DNA of 64,000 bases from JACVRW01 sp963821275. Lineage in GTDB: Bacteria; Actinomycetota; Thermoleophilia; Solirubrobacterales; Thermoleophilaceae. The stretch lies in the NCBI GenBank assembly GCA_963821275.1, contig CAWGDF010000012.1:62001-126000 (forward strand), written 5' to 3'. Made by a program: the position numbers and the translations under genes. Below the pieces are notes generated by a model. The model was not told the origin of the DNA and did not search any database. It saw nothing but the letters and a program-made list of their open reading frames with translations. Of the stretch, positions 8,748 to 18,214 are shown in pieces; positions within the stretch are counted from its first letter, which is position 1; each line of letters begins with the position of its first letter.

Positions 8748-9404
8748 ATGACACAGCTCGCTTCCCTGGACAACGAGATCGAGGGGCTCTTCGCCTCGAC
8801 GCCGGAGACACTGCCCTTCGCGCCGGGGCTCCACATCCGGGCCTTCCTGCTGCGGCGAGAGCAGGGCAACGTGCTGATCTACAGCGTCGCCGGGCTCGCG
8901 TCCGATGCGCCCGCGATCGAGGAACTGGGCGGCGTTTCGCGGCGCTACCTCAACCACAGCCACGAGGCCCTGTTCGCCTCCGACTGGGCGGAGGGCCCGC
9001 TGTTCGTGCACGAGCGCGAACGCGCGGCCGTGGCTCGGAAGATGCACGTGCGCGCCACCTTCTCCAGGCGCCACACCCTCGACGACGACCTCGAGGTGAT
9101 CCCCACGCCGGGACACACCAGCGGCGCCACCGCCTACCTCTGGGAGAGCGCCGGCCGGCGGCTTCTCTTCACCGGCGACACGATCTATCTCGCCGATGGC
9201 GAATGGGTGGCTGCCGTCCTCGAGTCGAGCGACCGGGACGCATACATCGAGAGCCTGGAGCTCGTTCGCGAGCTCGAGTTCGATGTGCTCGTTCCCTGGG
9301 CGGCCACTGGCGGCCGGCCGTACCAGGCCGAGACCGACCGGACCGACGCCCGCCGGCGCATCGACGCGATCCTCGGACGACTGCGGCGCGGCGAGAGCCG
9401 CTGA
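8748..9404 (+). CDS. MBL-fold metallo-hydrolase
   Basis: A 218-residue protein of the metallo-beta-lactamase fold. Only part of the metal site is obvious. HTSGATAYLWE, GDTIYLADGEW and the final strand VLVPWAATGGRP match the second half of the fold, while the usual HxHxDH loop is replaced by YLNHSHEALFA. The C-terminal His is missing (PWAA), so metal binding may be reduced. A near-perfect ribosome site, aaggaggt at 8733-8740, fixes the start at ATG 8748 although the frame is open further upstream. The MerR-type promoter directly before it suggests induction by a stress, metal or redox signal. Substrate unknown. Confidence 0.8.
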   Translation: MTQLASLDNEIEGLFASTPETLPFAPGLHIRAFLLRREQGNVLIYSVAGLASDAPAIEELGGVSRRYLNHSHEALFASDWAEGPLFVHERERAAVARKMHVRATFSRRHTLDDDLEVIPTPGHTSGATAYLWESAGRRLLFTGDTIYLADGEWVAAVLESSDRDAYIESLELVRELEFDVLVPWAATGGRPYQAETDRTDARRRIDAILGRLRRGESR

Positions 9405-9408
9405 CCGT

Positions 9409-10974
9409 TTAGTCCCAGCCCAGTCGGTAGCTCGAGTCGCCGGTCAGCTCCACCACGTCCATCTGGGCCTTCTGGAGCTTGCCGGCGTAGTCCCAGTTCA
9501 TCGACTGCCAGCGGGTGAACTGGTCGAGGACCCAGACGCCCGACTGCCGGCTGCCGTTGCCGGACTTGCCGTTGCCGCCGAAGGGCAGGTGCGCTTCGGC
9601 CCCGGACGTCGAGTTGTTCACCGACAGCATGCCCGCGCTCACCTGCTCGCGGAAACGGAAGGCGGACTTGGCGTCGTTCGTGTAGATCGCCGCCGACAGC
9701 CCGTAGCCGTGGCCGTTGGCCAGGGCCACCGCCTCGTCGAAGTCAGCGAAGGAGGCAACGCCGACGAGCGGGCCGAACGTCTCGGTGCGGTAGATCTCGT
9801 CGTCGGCGGTCACACCGTCGACGATGGTCGGGTGATCGTAGATCCCGATGTCGGGGTCCCCCGCGAAGCCTTCGCGAGGGTTGTCGCTGGTGATCCGGCC
9901 GGTGGCGCTCGAGCCCGAGACCGTGTGGTGGTCGCGGATCAGCTCGAGCCATTCCGTGAAGCGGTCGTGGAAGCGCTGGTGGATCATCGGGCCGTACAGC
10001 ACCTCGTCGAAGGGGTCGCCGATCGGCGCTTCTTCCACCGCGCGCGAGAAGCGCCGAATGAACTCGTGGTGGACCGACTCGTGGACGATCACCGTGCCGA
10101 GCGAGGTGCAGCGCTGCCCGGCCGTGCCGAAGCCGCTGAACAGCGCGCCCTCCACGGCCAGGTCCAGCTCGGCGTCGGGCATCACCACCAGCGGGTTCTT
10201 TCCCCCCAACTCGAGGCAGGGGGACTGCAGGTGCCGCCCGCACAGCTCGCCGATCTTCGCCCCCACCGCGGACGAGCCGGTGAGCCCGACCTTGTCGACG
10301 AGCCCCTCGTCGAGCGCGCGCTCGATGCCCGCGAAGGCCGTCGGCCCATCGCACTGCACCAGGTTGAACACGCCGTCCGGCAGGCCGGCGTTGAGGAACA
10401 GCGAGGCCAGCGCGTCTCCCAGCGCAGGGGTGTACTCGGCGGGCTTCCAGACCACCGCGTTGCCACACAGAAGCGCCGGAACGAGGTACCACGAGGGGAC
10501 CGCCACCGGGAAGTTGCCCGCCGTGACGATGGCGGCAACCCCCACCGGGTTGCGGAAGGTGAACAGCTGCTTGTCCGGCATCTCGCTGGGCACCGTCATG
10601 CCGTACAGGCGCCGGCCCTCCGAGAGAAAGAAGTCGCAGGTGTCGATGATCTCCTGGACCTCGCCCAGCGACTCGGGGTAGGGCTTGCCGATCTCACGCG
10701 TCACGAGCCGGGCCAGCGCCTCCTTGTTCTCCTCGACCAGCCGGCCGATCTGAGCGATGGCGCGGCCGCGAGCGGGGGCCGGCACGGCGGCCCATTCGCG
10801 CTGCGCGGCCCGGGCCGCGCGGCAGGCGTCGAGGAAGGTGGAGGCGTCGCCGAGCACGGCCTCGCAAACCACCTCCTCCAGGTTGGCCGGATTGCGCGAC
10901 TCGATGCGTTGCCCCTCCTGGCGGGCTTCGCCCGCGACGATGGAGGAGACCGTCCTGGTGCTCGTGATGCTCAT
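9409..10974 (-). CDS. NAD(P)-dependent aldehyde dehydrogenase
   Basis: A 521-residue member of the aldehyde dehydrogenase superfamily, oxidising an aldehyde to an acid. Visible landmarks are NPVGVAAIVTAGNFPVAVPS and WKPAEYTPALGD (cofactor site), LTGSSAVGAKIGELC, the general-base motif CLELGGKNPLVVM and the nucleophile segment GFGTAGQRCTSLGT. The wording GTAGQRCTS is typical of the ALDH7-like group (aminoadipate semialdehyde or piperideine-6-carboxylate dehydrogenases), so lysine-type semialdehydes are plausible substrates. Length is normal. It is a single-gene unit, convergent with the MBL-fold gene and divergent from the surface protein gene. Confidence 0.88.
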   Translation of the reverse strand: MSITSTRTVSSIVAGEARQEGQRIESRNPANLEEVVCEAVLGDASTFLDACRAARAAQREWAAVPAPARGRAIAQIGRLVEENKEALARLVTREIGKPYPESLGEVQEIIDTCDFFLSEGRRLYGMTVPSEMPDKQLFTFRNPVGVAAIVTAGNFPVAVPSWYLVPALLCGNAVVWKPAEYTPALGDALASLFLNAGLPDGVFNLVQCDGPTAFAGIERALDEGLVDKVGLTGSSAVGAKIGELCGRHLQSPCLELGGKNPLVVMPDAELDLAVEGALFSGFGTAGQRCTSLGTVIVHESVHHEFIRRFSRAVEEAPIGDPFDEVLYGPMIHQRFHDRFTEWLELIRDHHTVSGSSATGRITSDNPREGFAGDPDIGIYDHPTIVDGVTADDEIYRTETFGPLVGVASFADFDEAVALANGHGYGLSAAIYTNDAKSAFRFREQVSAGMLSVNNSTSGAEAHLPFGGNGKSGNGSRQSGVWVLDQFTRWQSMNWDYAGKLQKAQMDVVELTGDSSYRLGWD

Positions 10975-11074
10975 GGGCCGGAGGCTAGCCGGTGCCGGCC
11001 GGTGCGGGAAGCCGCTCGCGAAAGCCGCCGTGCACGTTTGGCCAGCTCGCCCTTGGGTCCACTAGTGTGCGCCC

Positions 11075-13467
11075 GTGGCCGCCCGCTGGTCCCACCTGCC
11101 CTCGATGGGCAGCCGGTCTTGGAGTTGGGTACTGGCGTTCGGGTGCGCTACGGCGATCGCCGTCGCTGCGCCGGCATCGGCCACCGTCCTGACTCCGACG
11201 CCGGACGCCCTGGACGGCAGCTCGTTCCAGGGTGCCGACGGCGACCAGGACGACGCGCCCGCGCTCTCGCTCATCGACTGGCGGGACCGGCAGGCGGCAG
11301 GCCGGGTTCATCACACCTCCGACGCGAACGCTGGGGACACCGCCTTCACGGGCGGCAGCAAGGAGCTCAAGCCGGGCGACTGGGGCCTCAGGGAGGAGGC
11401 GGGCGGCGTCAACCCCGCCAAGGACAACATCCGCGACGTCTGGTCATCGGTCAGCCAACCGGGGGCGAACACGTTCGTCCAGCTCGGGTTCACCCGCGAG
11501 AAGGAGGAGGGGACGACCTTCCTCGCCTTCGAGCTCAACCACGACGCCCGCCTGTGGCACAACGGCAAGGCGCGCATCCCCTGCCGGCGCACCGGTGACG
11601 TGCTCGTTTCGTATGAGGCCAAGGGAAACGACGTGGACGTGGTGATCCAGCGCTGGATCACCGAGAGCACCGACGCGGCGTCAGGCTGTGCGCAGACGGG
11701 CCGGCTCGACGGGTACACCGGGTTCAGGCGCAACGTGGCGCAGGGCGCGATAAACGACACGGACATCGCCAGCCGGCTGCCCGGCGCATACGACGGCACG
11801 GTGCCCCGGCGTCGCTTCGGCGAGGCGGCGCTGAACCTCGCCCGCCTCGTGGCCGACGGCTTCGGCAAGCCGTGCCTGGCCTTCGCTTCGGTCTGGGCTC
11901 ACTCGAGGTCGTCGTCGAGCTCGGAGAAGTCGCAGATGCAGGACTACGTCGCACCCGAGCCGCTCAAGGTGCGCACCTGCGCCGCCTCGGGCACGAAGTT
12001 CTTCGACCTGAATGCCAACGGGGTCCGTGACCAGGACGATCCCGGCATTCCGCGCTTCAAGATCTGGGCCGACTACGACGAGGACGGCGTCCACGATGCC
12101 GGGCGAGCCGTTCAGCATCAGCGACGACCAGGGCCAGTATGTGATCTATGACATCAGGCCGCCAGACGGCACCTACAGGCTGCGGGAGACGCTGCTTACG
12201 CGCAGGGCTCGCAGCCGCGCCGTCGCGACCGACTGGCTCTGCTCCTATCCGAACGCGAACACACCGGGCGCCACCGGCGATGCGCCAAATGGCCGCTTCG
12301 GCTGTGCCTCGGGGCTGATCAACCCGAACCGCACGCCGTACGCGGAGGGCCGTGACTTCGGCAACTGGTTCCCCGCGCGGCTGACGGTGAGGAAGGAGAT
12401 CGAGCCCGCCGGTGATCCGGGTCGCTTCAACCTGCTGGTGAACGGACGCGTGGTCCTGCCGGCGGCCGGCGACGGCGCGAGGATCACGCGCTCGGTGCCT
12501 CCCGGCACCTACGACGTCTCCGAGATCGCCGCCGAGGGTACGAACGCTGCCGACTACCGCTCCACCGTTGAGTGCCGGCGCAGCGCGACGCGGCGAGGGC
12601 GCCACCGGTCGGCCCCGGTCTTCGAGGACCTGGAACTGTCGGCCGGTCAGCGGGCGGTGTGCACGTTCCGGAACATCCGTCCCGGCGTACCCGCGATCGC
12701 GATCAGGAAGACGGGGCCGGCCTTCGCGGAGGCGGGCGACAGGCTTCGGTACACGTTCGCCGTGACGAACCCGGGCGACGTGCCCTTCCCCGCGGACGCC
12801 GTCCGGGTCAGCGATCCCCAGTGCGACGATCCGCCCGAGCTGGTCGAGAAGGACGACGCCTCGGGTGCCGACGACTCGCCGGGAACGCTCGATCCCGGCG
12901 ATACCTGGACCTACCGCTGCTCGAACCGGACCGACTCCGGGGGCGACGCTTGCGAGCCGACCAGGATCGACAACACGGGCACGGTGAGCGGCACCACGGG
13001 TGGGTCGACAGTAACCGCCGACGACTCGATCGGCACGATCATTTTCTGTCCGGACGGGCCCCCGCCGCCGATCCCCGAGCCGCCAGATCCGCCCCGCCCC
13101 GGCGGACCCGATGAGCCAGGGGCGGTTGCGCCGCCGGGGCCGGCGCCGCCGAACGCCGGCGACGCGGCAGTCGCGAGCTTCATCCTGCGCCGGGCGACCC
13201 GAGAGCTGCATCTCGGGACGCGTCCCGCGCGTGGACTTCAGTGGCACCCGCATTCGCCGCATCCGGGTCTACGCGAACGGGCGCCTGAGAAGGGGGCTCA
13301 CGGTGCGGACGCTGCAGCGCCGAGTCACACCGCGCGTGACTCTCCCTCCGGGCCGCTACCGGCTTGCGGTTCGCGTGGTGTTCCAACGTGGCTCCGGCAG
13401 CCCGCCGGTCAGGCTCACACGCGCGATCCGGATCTGCGCGGCGGCGGCGCCCCCCGTCACCGGATAG
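11075..13467 (+). CDS. Large secreted surface protein with SdrD-B-like and DUF11-like domains (frameshifted)
   Basis: Conceptually about 797 residues. It has an N-terminal signal peptide (hydrophobic WVLAFGCATAIAVAAPASA), then a soluble beta-rich region without a family I recognise. A calcium-binding SdrD-B-like module (FFDLNANGVRDQDDPGIP, DYDEDGVHDAGEP) comes next, and a DUF11-type repeat (AIRKTGPAFAEAGDRLRYTF). A Pro-rich linker (FCPDGPPPPIPEPPDPPRP) and a small C-terminal Ig-like domain finish it. I see no sorting motif. Two frame changes break it: one extra G in 12101-12103, and a second near 13212-13222. After each, the predicted protein continues sensibly in the next frame. Likely a cell-envelope adhesin or matrix protein. 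Confidence 0.72.
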
Positions 13468-13492
13468 CCTCGCGGACATCCTTGGGCGACGC

Positions 13493-14608
13493 GTGACCTC
13501 CGCCCCCCACCGGGCCGACGTCCTCGTGGCCGGGGGCGGCATTCACGGCACGAGCATCGCCTTCCACCTCGCCGAGGCCGGCGTCGACGTGCTGCTGTGC
13601 GAGCGGGCCGAGTTGGGCTCGGGCTCCACGAGCAAGGGCGCCGGCGGGGTGCGCGGCATGTTCTCCGACGAGCTGAACGTGCGGATCGGGCTGCGCAGTC
13701 TCGAGGCGTGGGCCGCCTTCGGCGAGCGGCCCGGCAGCGACGTGGGCTTCGATCCGGTCGGCTACCTCTTCCTGCTCTCGAGCGAGGAGCAGGTCCGCAA
13801 CTTCGAGCGCCAGGTGGCGATGCAGAACCGGCTGGGGCTGCCCAGCCGGATGGTCACGCCGCCCGAGGCCGCCGAGCAGTCGCCGCTGGCCGGGCTGGAG
13901 GGAGTCCGGGCCGCGGCGTTCTGCCCCCGGGCGGGCCTGGCCGTCCCCGACGCGGCGGTCCAGGGCTACGCGGCGGGCGCGCGCGCGCACGGTGCCCGGG
14001 TGCTCACCGGCTGCGAGATCAGCGAGCTTCGGGCAGGAGATGGCGCGTGGACGGCGCAGACTCGCGGCGGCGAGCTGACAGCCGGGGCGGTGGTGTGCGC
14101 CGCCGGGCCCTGGTCAGGCGACCTCAGCGCGCGCGCCGGCGTGCCCCTGCCGGTGACGGGCGAGCGCCGCCGGATCGCCTACACCGGCCCGCTCGAAGGC
14201 CTTCCCGAGCGCGTGCCGATGACGATCGACTTCGAGACCGGCTTCTACTTCCACCGCGAGGGCCCGGGCCTGCTCTTCGGCACAAACGAGGTCTGCGAGA
14301 CCCAGGACGAGTGGCTCGAGCGCGCGGTCCCGGTGCTCGAGCGGCGCGCGCCGGTGCTGCTCGACGCGCCGATCGCGGGCGGCTGGTCCGGCCTCTACGA
14401 GATGACCCCGGACCACAACGCCCTGATCGGAGAGGCCCAGGCGCCGGCCCGCTTCCTCTACGCCACCGGCTTCTCAGGCCACGGCTTCCAGCAGGCCCCC
14501 GCGGTCGGCGAGATCGTCCGCGACCTCTACCTGCGCCGTGAGCCGTTCGTGGACGTGGCGCCGCTCGCGGCCGGCCGGCCGGAGCGGCGCGAGCGGAACG
14601 TCGTCTAA
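13493..14608 (+). CDS. FAD-dependent oxidoreductase (DAO family, sarcosine/glycine oxidase-like)
   Basis: A 371-residue DAO-family flavoenzyme oxidising the C-N bond of an amine or amino acid. The FAD-binding motif is ADVLVAGGGIHGTSIAFHLAEAG, and STSKGAGGVRG forms the flavin contact that follows. VCAAGPWSGDL is the second dinucleotide motif and YATGFSGHGFQQAPAVGE the C-terminal flavin site. The match is best to SoxB-like (sarcosine oxidase beta) and proline-dehydrogenase-like proteins; the true substrate is unclear. The start is GTG at 13493, 25 bases after the surface-protein stop; longer frames upstream lie inside that gene. Its stop overlaps the convergent PEP carboxykinase end by four bases. 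Confidence 0.85.
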   Translation: MTSAPHRADVLVAGGGIHGTSIAFHLAEAGVDVLLCERAELGSGSTSKGAGGVRGMFSDELNVRIGLRSLEAWAAFGERPGSDVGFDPVGYLFLLSSEEQVRNFERQVAMQNRLGLPSRMVTPPEAAEQSPLAGLEGVRAAAFCPRAGLAVPDAAVQGYAAGARAHGARVLTGCEISELRAGDGAWTAQTRGGELTAGAVVCAAGPWSGDLSARAGVPLPVTGERRRIAYTGPLEGLPERVPMTIDFETGFYFHREGPGLLFGTNEVCETQDEWLERAVPVLERRAPVLLDAPIAGGWSGLYEMTPDHNALIGEAQAPARFLYATGFSGHGFQQAPAVGEIVRDLYLRREPFVDVAPLAAGRPERRERNVV

Positions 14609-16407
14609 CCGAGGCGCTCCTCGAGCGTCTTGAGCTGCGTGCGGAGCGCGTCCGGGAGCCGGTCGCCGAAGCTCGCGAAGTGCTCCTTCATCTGCGGCAG
14701 CTGCGCCCGCCACTCCTCGGCGTCGACCTTGAGCAGCTCGGTCATCGCTTCCTCGGAGATGTCCAGGCCCTCGGTGTCGATCGCCCCCGCCGCCGGCACG
14801 CGTCCGATCGGGGTGTCGACGGCCTCGGCCTCGTCGTCGCAGCGGCGGAAGATCCAGGCCAGGACGCGGCTGTTCTCGCCGAACCCGGGCCAGAGGAAGT
14901 TGTCGTCGTCGTCGGTGCGGAACCAGTTGACCATGAAGATCCGCGGCAGCTTCGCGCCGTCCCGCTCACCGCAGCGCAGCCAGTGGCCGAAGTAGTCGGC
15001 CATGTGGTAGCCGCAGAAGGGCAGCATGGCCATGGGATCGAAGCGCAGCTCGCCCACCGTGCCCGCCGCCGCGGCGGTCATCTCGGAGCCCATGATCGCT
15101 CCGAGGAAGACGCCGTGCTCCCAGTCGAAGGCCTCCTGCACCAGCGGGACCACGGTGGCGCGGCGGCCCCCGAACAGGAAGGCGTCGACGGGGACGCCGG
15201 CGGGGTCCTCCCAGTTCGGCGCCATCGACGGGCACTGCGACGCCGGGGCGGTGAAGCGGGCGTTCGGATGCGCGGCCTCGGCGTCCGAGTCGGGCGTCCA
15301 GTCGTTCCCGTGCCAGTCGATCAGGTGCGCGGGCGGCTCCTCGGTCATCCCCTCCCACCAGACGTCACCGTCGTCGGTGCGCGCGCAGTTGGTGAAGACG
15401 GAGTCGGCGTCGACCATCTCCATGGCGTTCGGGTTCGTCTCCTCGCTCGTGCCGGGCGCCACGCCGAAGAAGCCGGCCTCGGGGTTGATGGCGTAGAGCC
15501 GGCCGTCGTCGCCGAACTTCATCCACGCGATGTCGTCGCCGATCGTCTCGACCTTCCAGTCCTCGAGGCTGGGGACCAGCATCGCCAGGTTCGTCTTGCC
15601 GCAGGCGGACGGAAAGGCGCCGGTCACGTGCTTGACCTTCCCCTCCGGTGAGGTCAGCTTCAGGATCAGCATGTGCTCGGCCAGCCAGCCCTCGTCCCGG
15701 GCCATGACCGAGGCGATCCGGAGCGCGAAGCACTTCTTGCCGAGCAGCGCGTTGCCGCCGTAACCCGAGCCGAAGGACCAGATCTCGCGCGTCTCGGGGA
15801 AGTGCACGATGTACTTGTTGTCGGCGTTGCAGGGCCAGGGAACGTCCTCCACACCGTCTCCGAGCGGCATGCCGACCGAGTGGAGGCAGGGGACGAACTC
15901 GCCCTGCTCGCCGAGCACCTCGAGCGCCGGGGTGCCCATCCGGGTCATGATCCGCATCGAGACCGCCACGTAGGGGGAGTCGGTGATCTCCACCCCGATG
16001 TGGGCGATCGGCGAGCCCAGCGGCCCCATCGAGAACGGCACCACGTACATCGTCCGGCCGCGCATCGAGCCCCGGAACAGCCCGGTGAGCGTCTCGCGCA
16101 TCTCGCCCGGGTCGCGCCAGTTGTTGGTGGGCCCCGCGTCGTCCTCGTCCCTCGAGCAGATGAACGTGCGGTCCTCGACGCGCGCCACGTCGTCGGGGTC
16201 CGAGCGGGACAGGTACGAGTTGGGCCGCTTCGCTTCGGACAGCCTCTCGAAGGTCCCCGCCTCCACAAGCTGCTGGCAGAGGTCGTCGTACTCCTCCGCG
16301 GAGCCGTCGCACCAGTGGATCGCGTCCGGCTGGGTGAGCTCGGCGACCTCGTCCACCCAGTCGGCGAGCTTGCGGTTGGTGGTCGGGGCAGTGGTGGTCT
16401 GGCTCAT
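14605..16407 (-). CDS. pckG: Phosphoenolpyruvate carboxykinase (GTP)
   Basis: A 600-residue GTP-dependent PEP carboxykinase, interconverting oxaloacetate and PEP at the head of gluconeogenesis. Diagnostic segments are RTMYVVPFSMGPLGSP, the phosphate-binding loop with active cysteine FPSACGKTNLAML, DDIAWMKFGDDGRLYAINPE with the Mn-binding Asp, and NWFRTDDDDNFLWPGFG for nucleotide binding. Length is typical. The start is ATG 16407: a ribosome site (aaggaga) sits 13 bases upstream, whereas the longer open frame would add 23 unconserved residues. It stands alone, divergent from the sortase gene. Confidence 0.96.
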   Translation of the reverse strand: MSQTTTAPTTNRKLADWVDEVAELTQPDAIHWCDGSAEEYDDLCQQLVEAGTFERLSEAKRPNSYLSRSDPDDVARVEDRTFICSRDEDDAGPTNNWRDPGEMRETLTGLFRGSMRGRTMYVVPFSMGPLGSPIAHIGVEITDSPYVAVSMRIMTRMGTPALEVLGEQGEFVPCLHSVGMPLGDGVEDVPWPCNADNKYIVHFPETREIWSFGSGYGGNALLGKKCFALRIASVMARDEGWLAEHMLILKLTSPEGKVKHVTGAFPSACGKTNLAMLVPSLEDWKVETIGDDIAWMKFGDDGRLYAINPEAGFFGVAPGTSEETNPNAMEMVDADSVFTNCARTDDGDVWWEGMTEEPPAHLIDWHGNDWTPDSDAEAAHPNARFTAPASQCPSMAPNWEDPAGVPVDAFLFGGRRATVVPLVQEAFDWEHGVFLGAIMGSEMTAAAAGTVGELRFDPMAMLPFCGYHMADYFGHWLRCGERDGAKLPRIFMVNWFRTDDDDNFLWPGFGENSRVLAWIFRRCDDEAEAVDTPIGRVPAAGAIDTEGLDISEEAMTELLKVDAEEWRAQLPQMKEHFASFGDRLPDALRTQLKTLEERLG

Positions 16408-16478
16408 TTGAGGTGGGAGTCTCCTTGGGTGTTCAGGGGCCGCTAAGCGTATCCCGGCGCTCCCTACACTGCCCACCC

Positions 16479-17096
16479 ATGCGGGCCGTATTGCGCTTCC
16501 TCGCGGCCGTGATGATCGTGAGCGGGGTGCTGCTCATCGGTGACGCGGCCGCGACTCTGCTCTGGCAGGAGCCCGTGTCCGCGTTCGTCTCCGAGCGCCA
16601 GCAGACCAAGCTCGAGGAGCAGCTCTTCGACCCGCCGGCTCCGGTCAAGAAGCGGGTTCGCGAGCGCCGGCCGCTTCCGGGCGACGCCATCGGCAAGCTC
16701 CAGATCCCGGCGATCGGCGTGTCCGAGTACGTGGTCGAGGGCACCGACACGGGCAACCTGCGCAAGGGGCCGGGTCACTACCCCGACACGCCGCTGCCCG
16801 GGGAGCGCGGCACGGTGGCGATCGCCGGCCACCGGACGACCTACGGGGCTCCCTTCCGCGACGTAAACAAGCTCAGGCGGGGGCAGGTGATCTCGCTCGA
16901 CCTGCCCTACGGCCGCTTCATCTACCGCGTGGAGCGGGTGAAGATCGTCGACGACCAGGACCTGTCGGTGCTGGAGCCCGTCGGCCACGACCGCCTCATG
17001 CTGAGCGCCTGCCATCCGCTCTACAGCGCCGCCCAGCGAGTGATCGTGTTCGCCCGGCTCGCCCGGCGCGCGCGGTCCACGGTCAAGCGGGCATGA
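16479..17096 (+). CDS. Class E sortase
   Basis: A 205-residue membrane-anchored transpeptidase that attaches LPxTG-like proteins to the cell wall. An N-terminal signal anchor spans about residues 6-28. The sortase barrel starts at GKLQIPAIGVSEYVVEG; catalytic His118 lies in AIAGHRTTYGAPF, Cys178 in LMLSACHPLYSAAQR, and Arg187 ends that motif. The GHR.T.YG..F wording and cysteine context match class E, the housekeeping type of high-GC actinobacteria. The start at ATG 16479 directly precedes the signal anchor. A fitting substrate, an LPFTG protein, is encoded at 24340. The class is known to prefer LAxTG, so LPxTG use here would be a small departure. Confidence 0.9.
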   Translation: MRAVLRFLAAVMIVSGVLLIGDAAATLLWQEPVSAFVSERQQTKLEEQLFDPPAPVKKRVRERRPLPGDAIGKLQIPAIGVSEYVVEGTDTGNLRKGPGHYPDTPLPGERGTVAIAGHRTTYGAPFRDVNKLRRGQVISLDLPYGRFIYRVERVKIVDDQDLSVLEPVGHDRLMLSACHPLYSAAQRVIVFARLARRARSTVKRA

Positions 17097-17116
17097 TGGC
17101 CGGCACGGCGCCGCCG

Positions 17117-18115
17117 CTAGTGAGCGCGGCGGCGGCGCTGGTGACCGCGCCGGTAGAGCGTCGCCCGAAGACGAGCCAGAGCAGCGCGGCCCCGGCGCCC
17201 CGCCGTCAGGCCGGCGAGGATCGCGGGGAAACGACGATCGAGAGCGGCGGCCCGCGGCTGCGTTCTCAGGGCGGCCCGGAGCGCCGCGCGCGCGGCGGGT
17301 GCGTCGTCCGCCTGAAGCCGGTCGAGTGCCAACGACAGGCGCAACCCAGCGCGCCGTTCGCGGCGCTCGGACTCGCTCAACCGCAGGTCGGGAGCGAGCT
17401 CGCGCGCGAGGGCATCGCCGTGCTCAAACAGGGCCGCAAAGTCCTCCGCCTGGCCGGGGAGACCTGACATCTGGGCGTCGTGAGCGCGGTACTCGGCGTC
17501 GGTCTCGTCGACACAGCCCACCGGGAACCGCAGGACGAGGCGCAGCCAGAGCTCCCAGTCGAAGAGGCGCGGGAACGCAGCGTCGAGCCGTGCGCCGGCG
17601 GCTTCGAGCGCCTCGCGGCGCACCACGACGCTGTGCATCACGTCGATGACGCTGCGCCGCAGGAGGTCGGGGACGATGCGCTCACGCGGCACCACCCCCT
17701 CCGGATAGGGAGCCGGGGCACGCGCGGTCACCTCCCCCCTCTCGTTGATGTCCACGTGCCCCGAGAACACGAGGGCGCACTCGGGATGCTCCTCCAGGAA
17801 CGACAGCCTCCGCTCGAGGAAGCGCGGCCCCCAACGGTCGTCGTCGTGCAGCAGGGCGAAGTAGGGGGCCGAGGCGGCCTGCATCAGGGTGGTCATAGCT
17901 TGGGTCGCGGTCATCGGCTCGGCCCGGCGGTGTTCGAGTCGGGCGTCGTCGCGAAACGCCCGCAGCGCATCGCCGATGGCGTCGTCCCGCGAGTCGTCGA
18001 GCACGATCAAGCGCAGCTCACGGGTCGTCTGGCCCAACACGGATTCCACCGCCTCGGCCAGGAAGAGCGGCTGGCCGTGCGCGGGCATCCCGATGTCCAC
18101 GAGCGGCGCGTCCAC
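17117..18115 (-). CDS. Glycosyltransferase family 2
   Basis: A 332-residue GT-A enzyme moving a sugar from a nucleotide donor. The opening VDIGMPAHGQPLFLAEAVESVLGQ and LRLIVLDDSRDD are typical GT2 segments. LLHDDDRWGP supplies the DxD metal motif, and FDWELWLRLV is the catalytic-base region (usual ED replaced by DWE). The Arg-rich C-terminus (RRGHQRRRR) suggests contact with the membrane surface. The start is GTG 18115; the ATG ten codons in lies inside the first conserved strand, so it is too late. It is convergent with the sortase gene and co-directional with the deacetylase upstream. Confidence 0.85.
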   Translation of the reverse strand: MDAPLVDIGMPAHGQPLFLAEAVESVLGQTTRELRLIVLDDSRDDAIGDALRAFRDDARLEHRRAEPMTATQAMTTLMQAASAPYFALLHDDDRWGPRFLERRLSFLEEHPECALVFSGHVDINERGEVTARAPAPYPEGVVPRERIVPDLLRRSVIDVMHSVVVRREALEAAGARLDAAFPRLFDWELWLRLVLRFPVGCVDETDAEYRAHDAQMSGLPGQAEDFAALFEHGDALARELAPDLRLSESERRERRAGLRLSLALDRLQADDAPAARAALRAALRTQPRAAALDRRFPAILAGLTAGRRGRAALARLRATLYRRGHQRRRRAH

Positions 18116-18214
18116 CCCGCTGGCGTCAGCCGGCCGCGGCGATGCGCCGGTTGAGGGCGTCCACGCGCGTCATCACAGGGTGGGAAGCGTATCCGCCCTC
18201 AGCCACCGCGCCGG

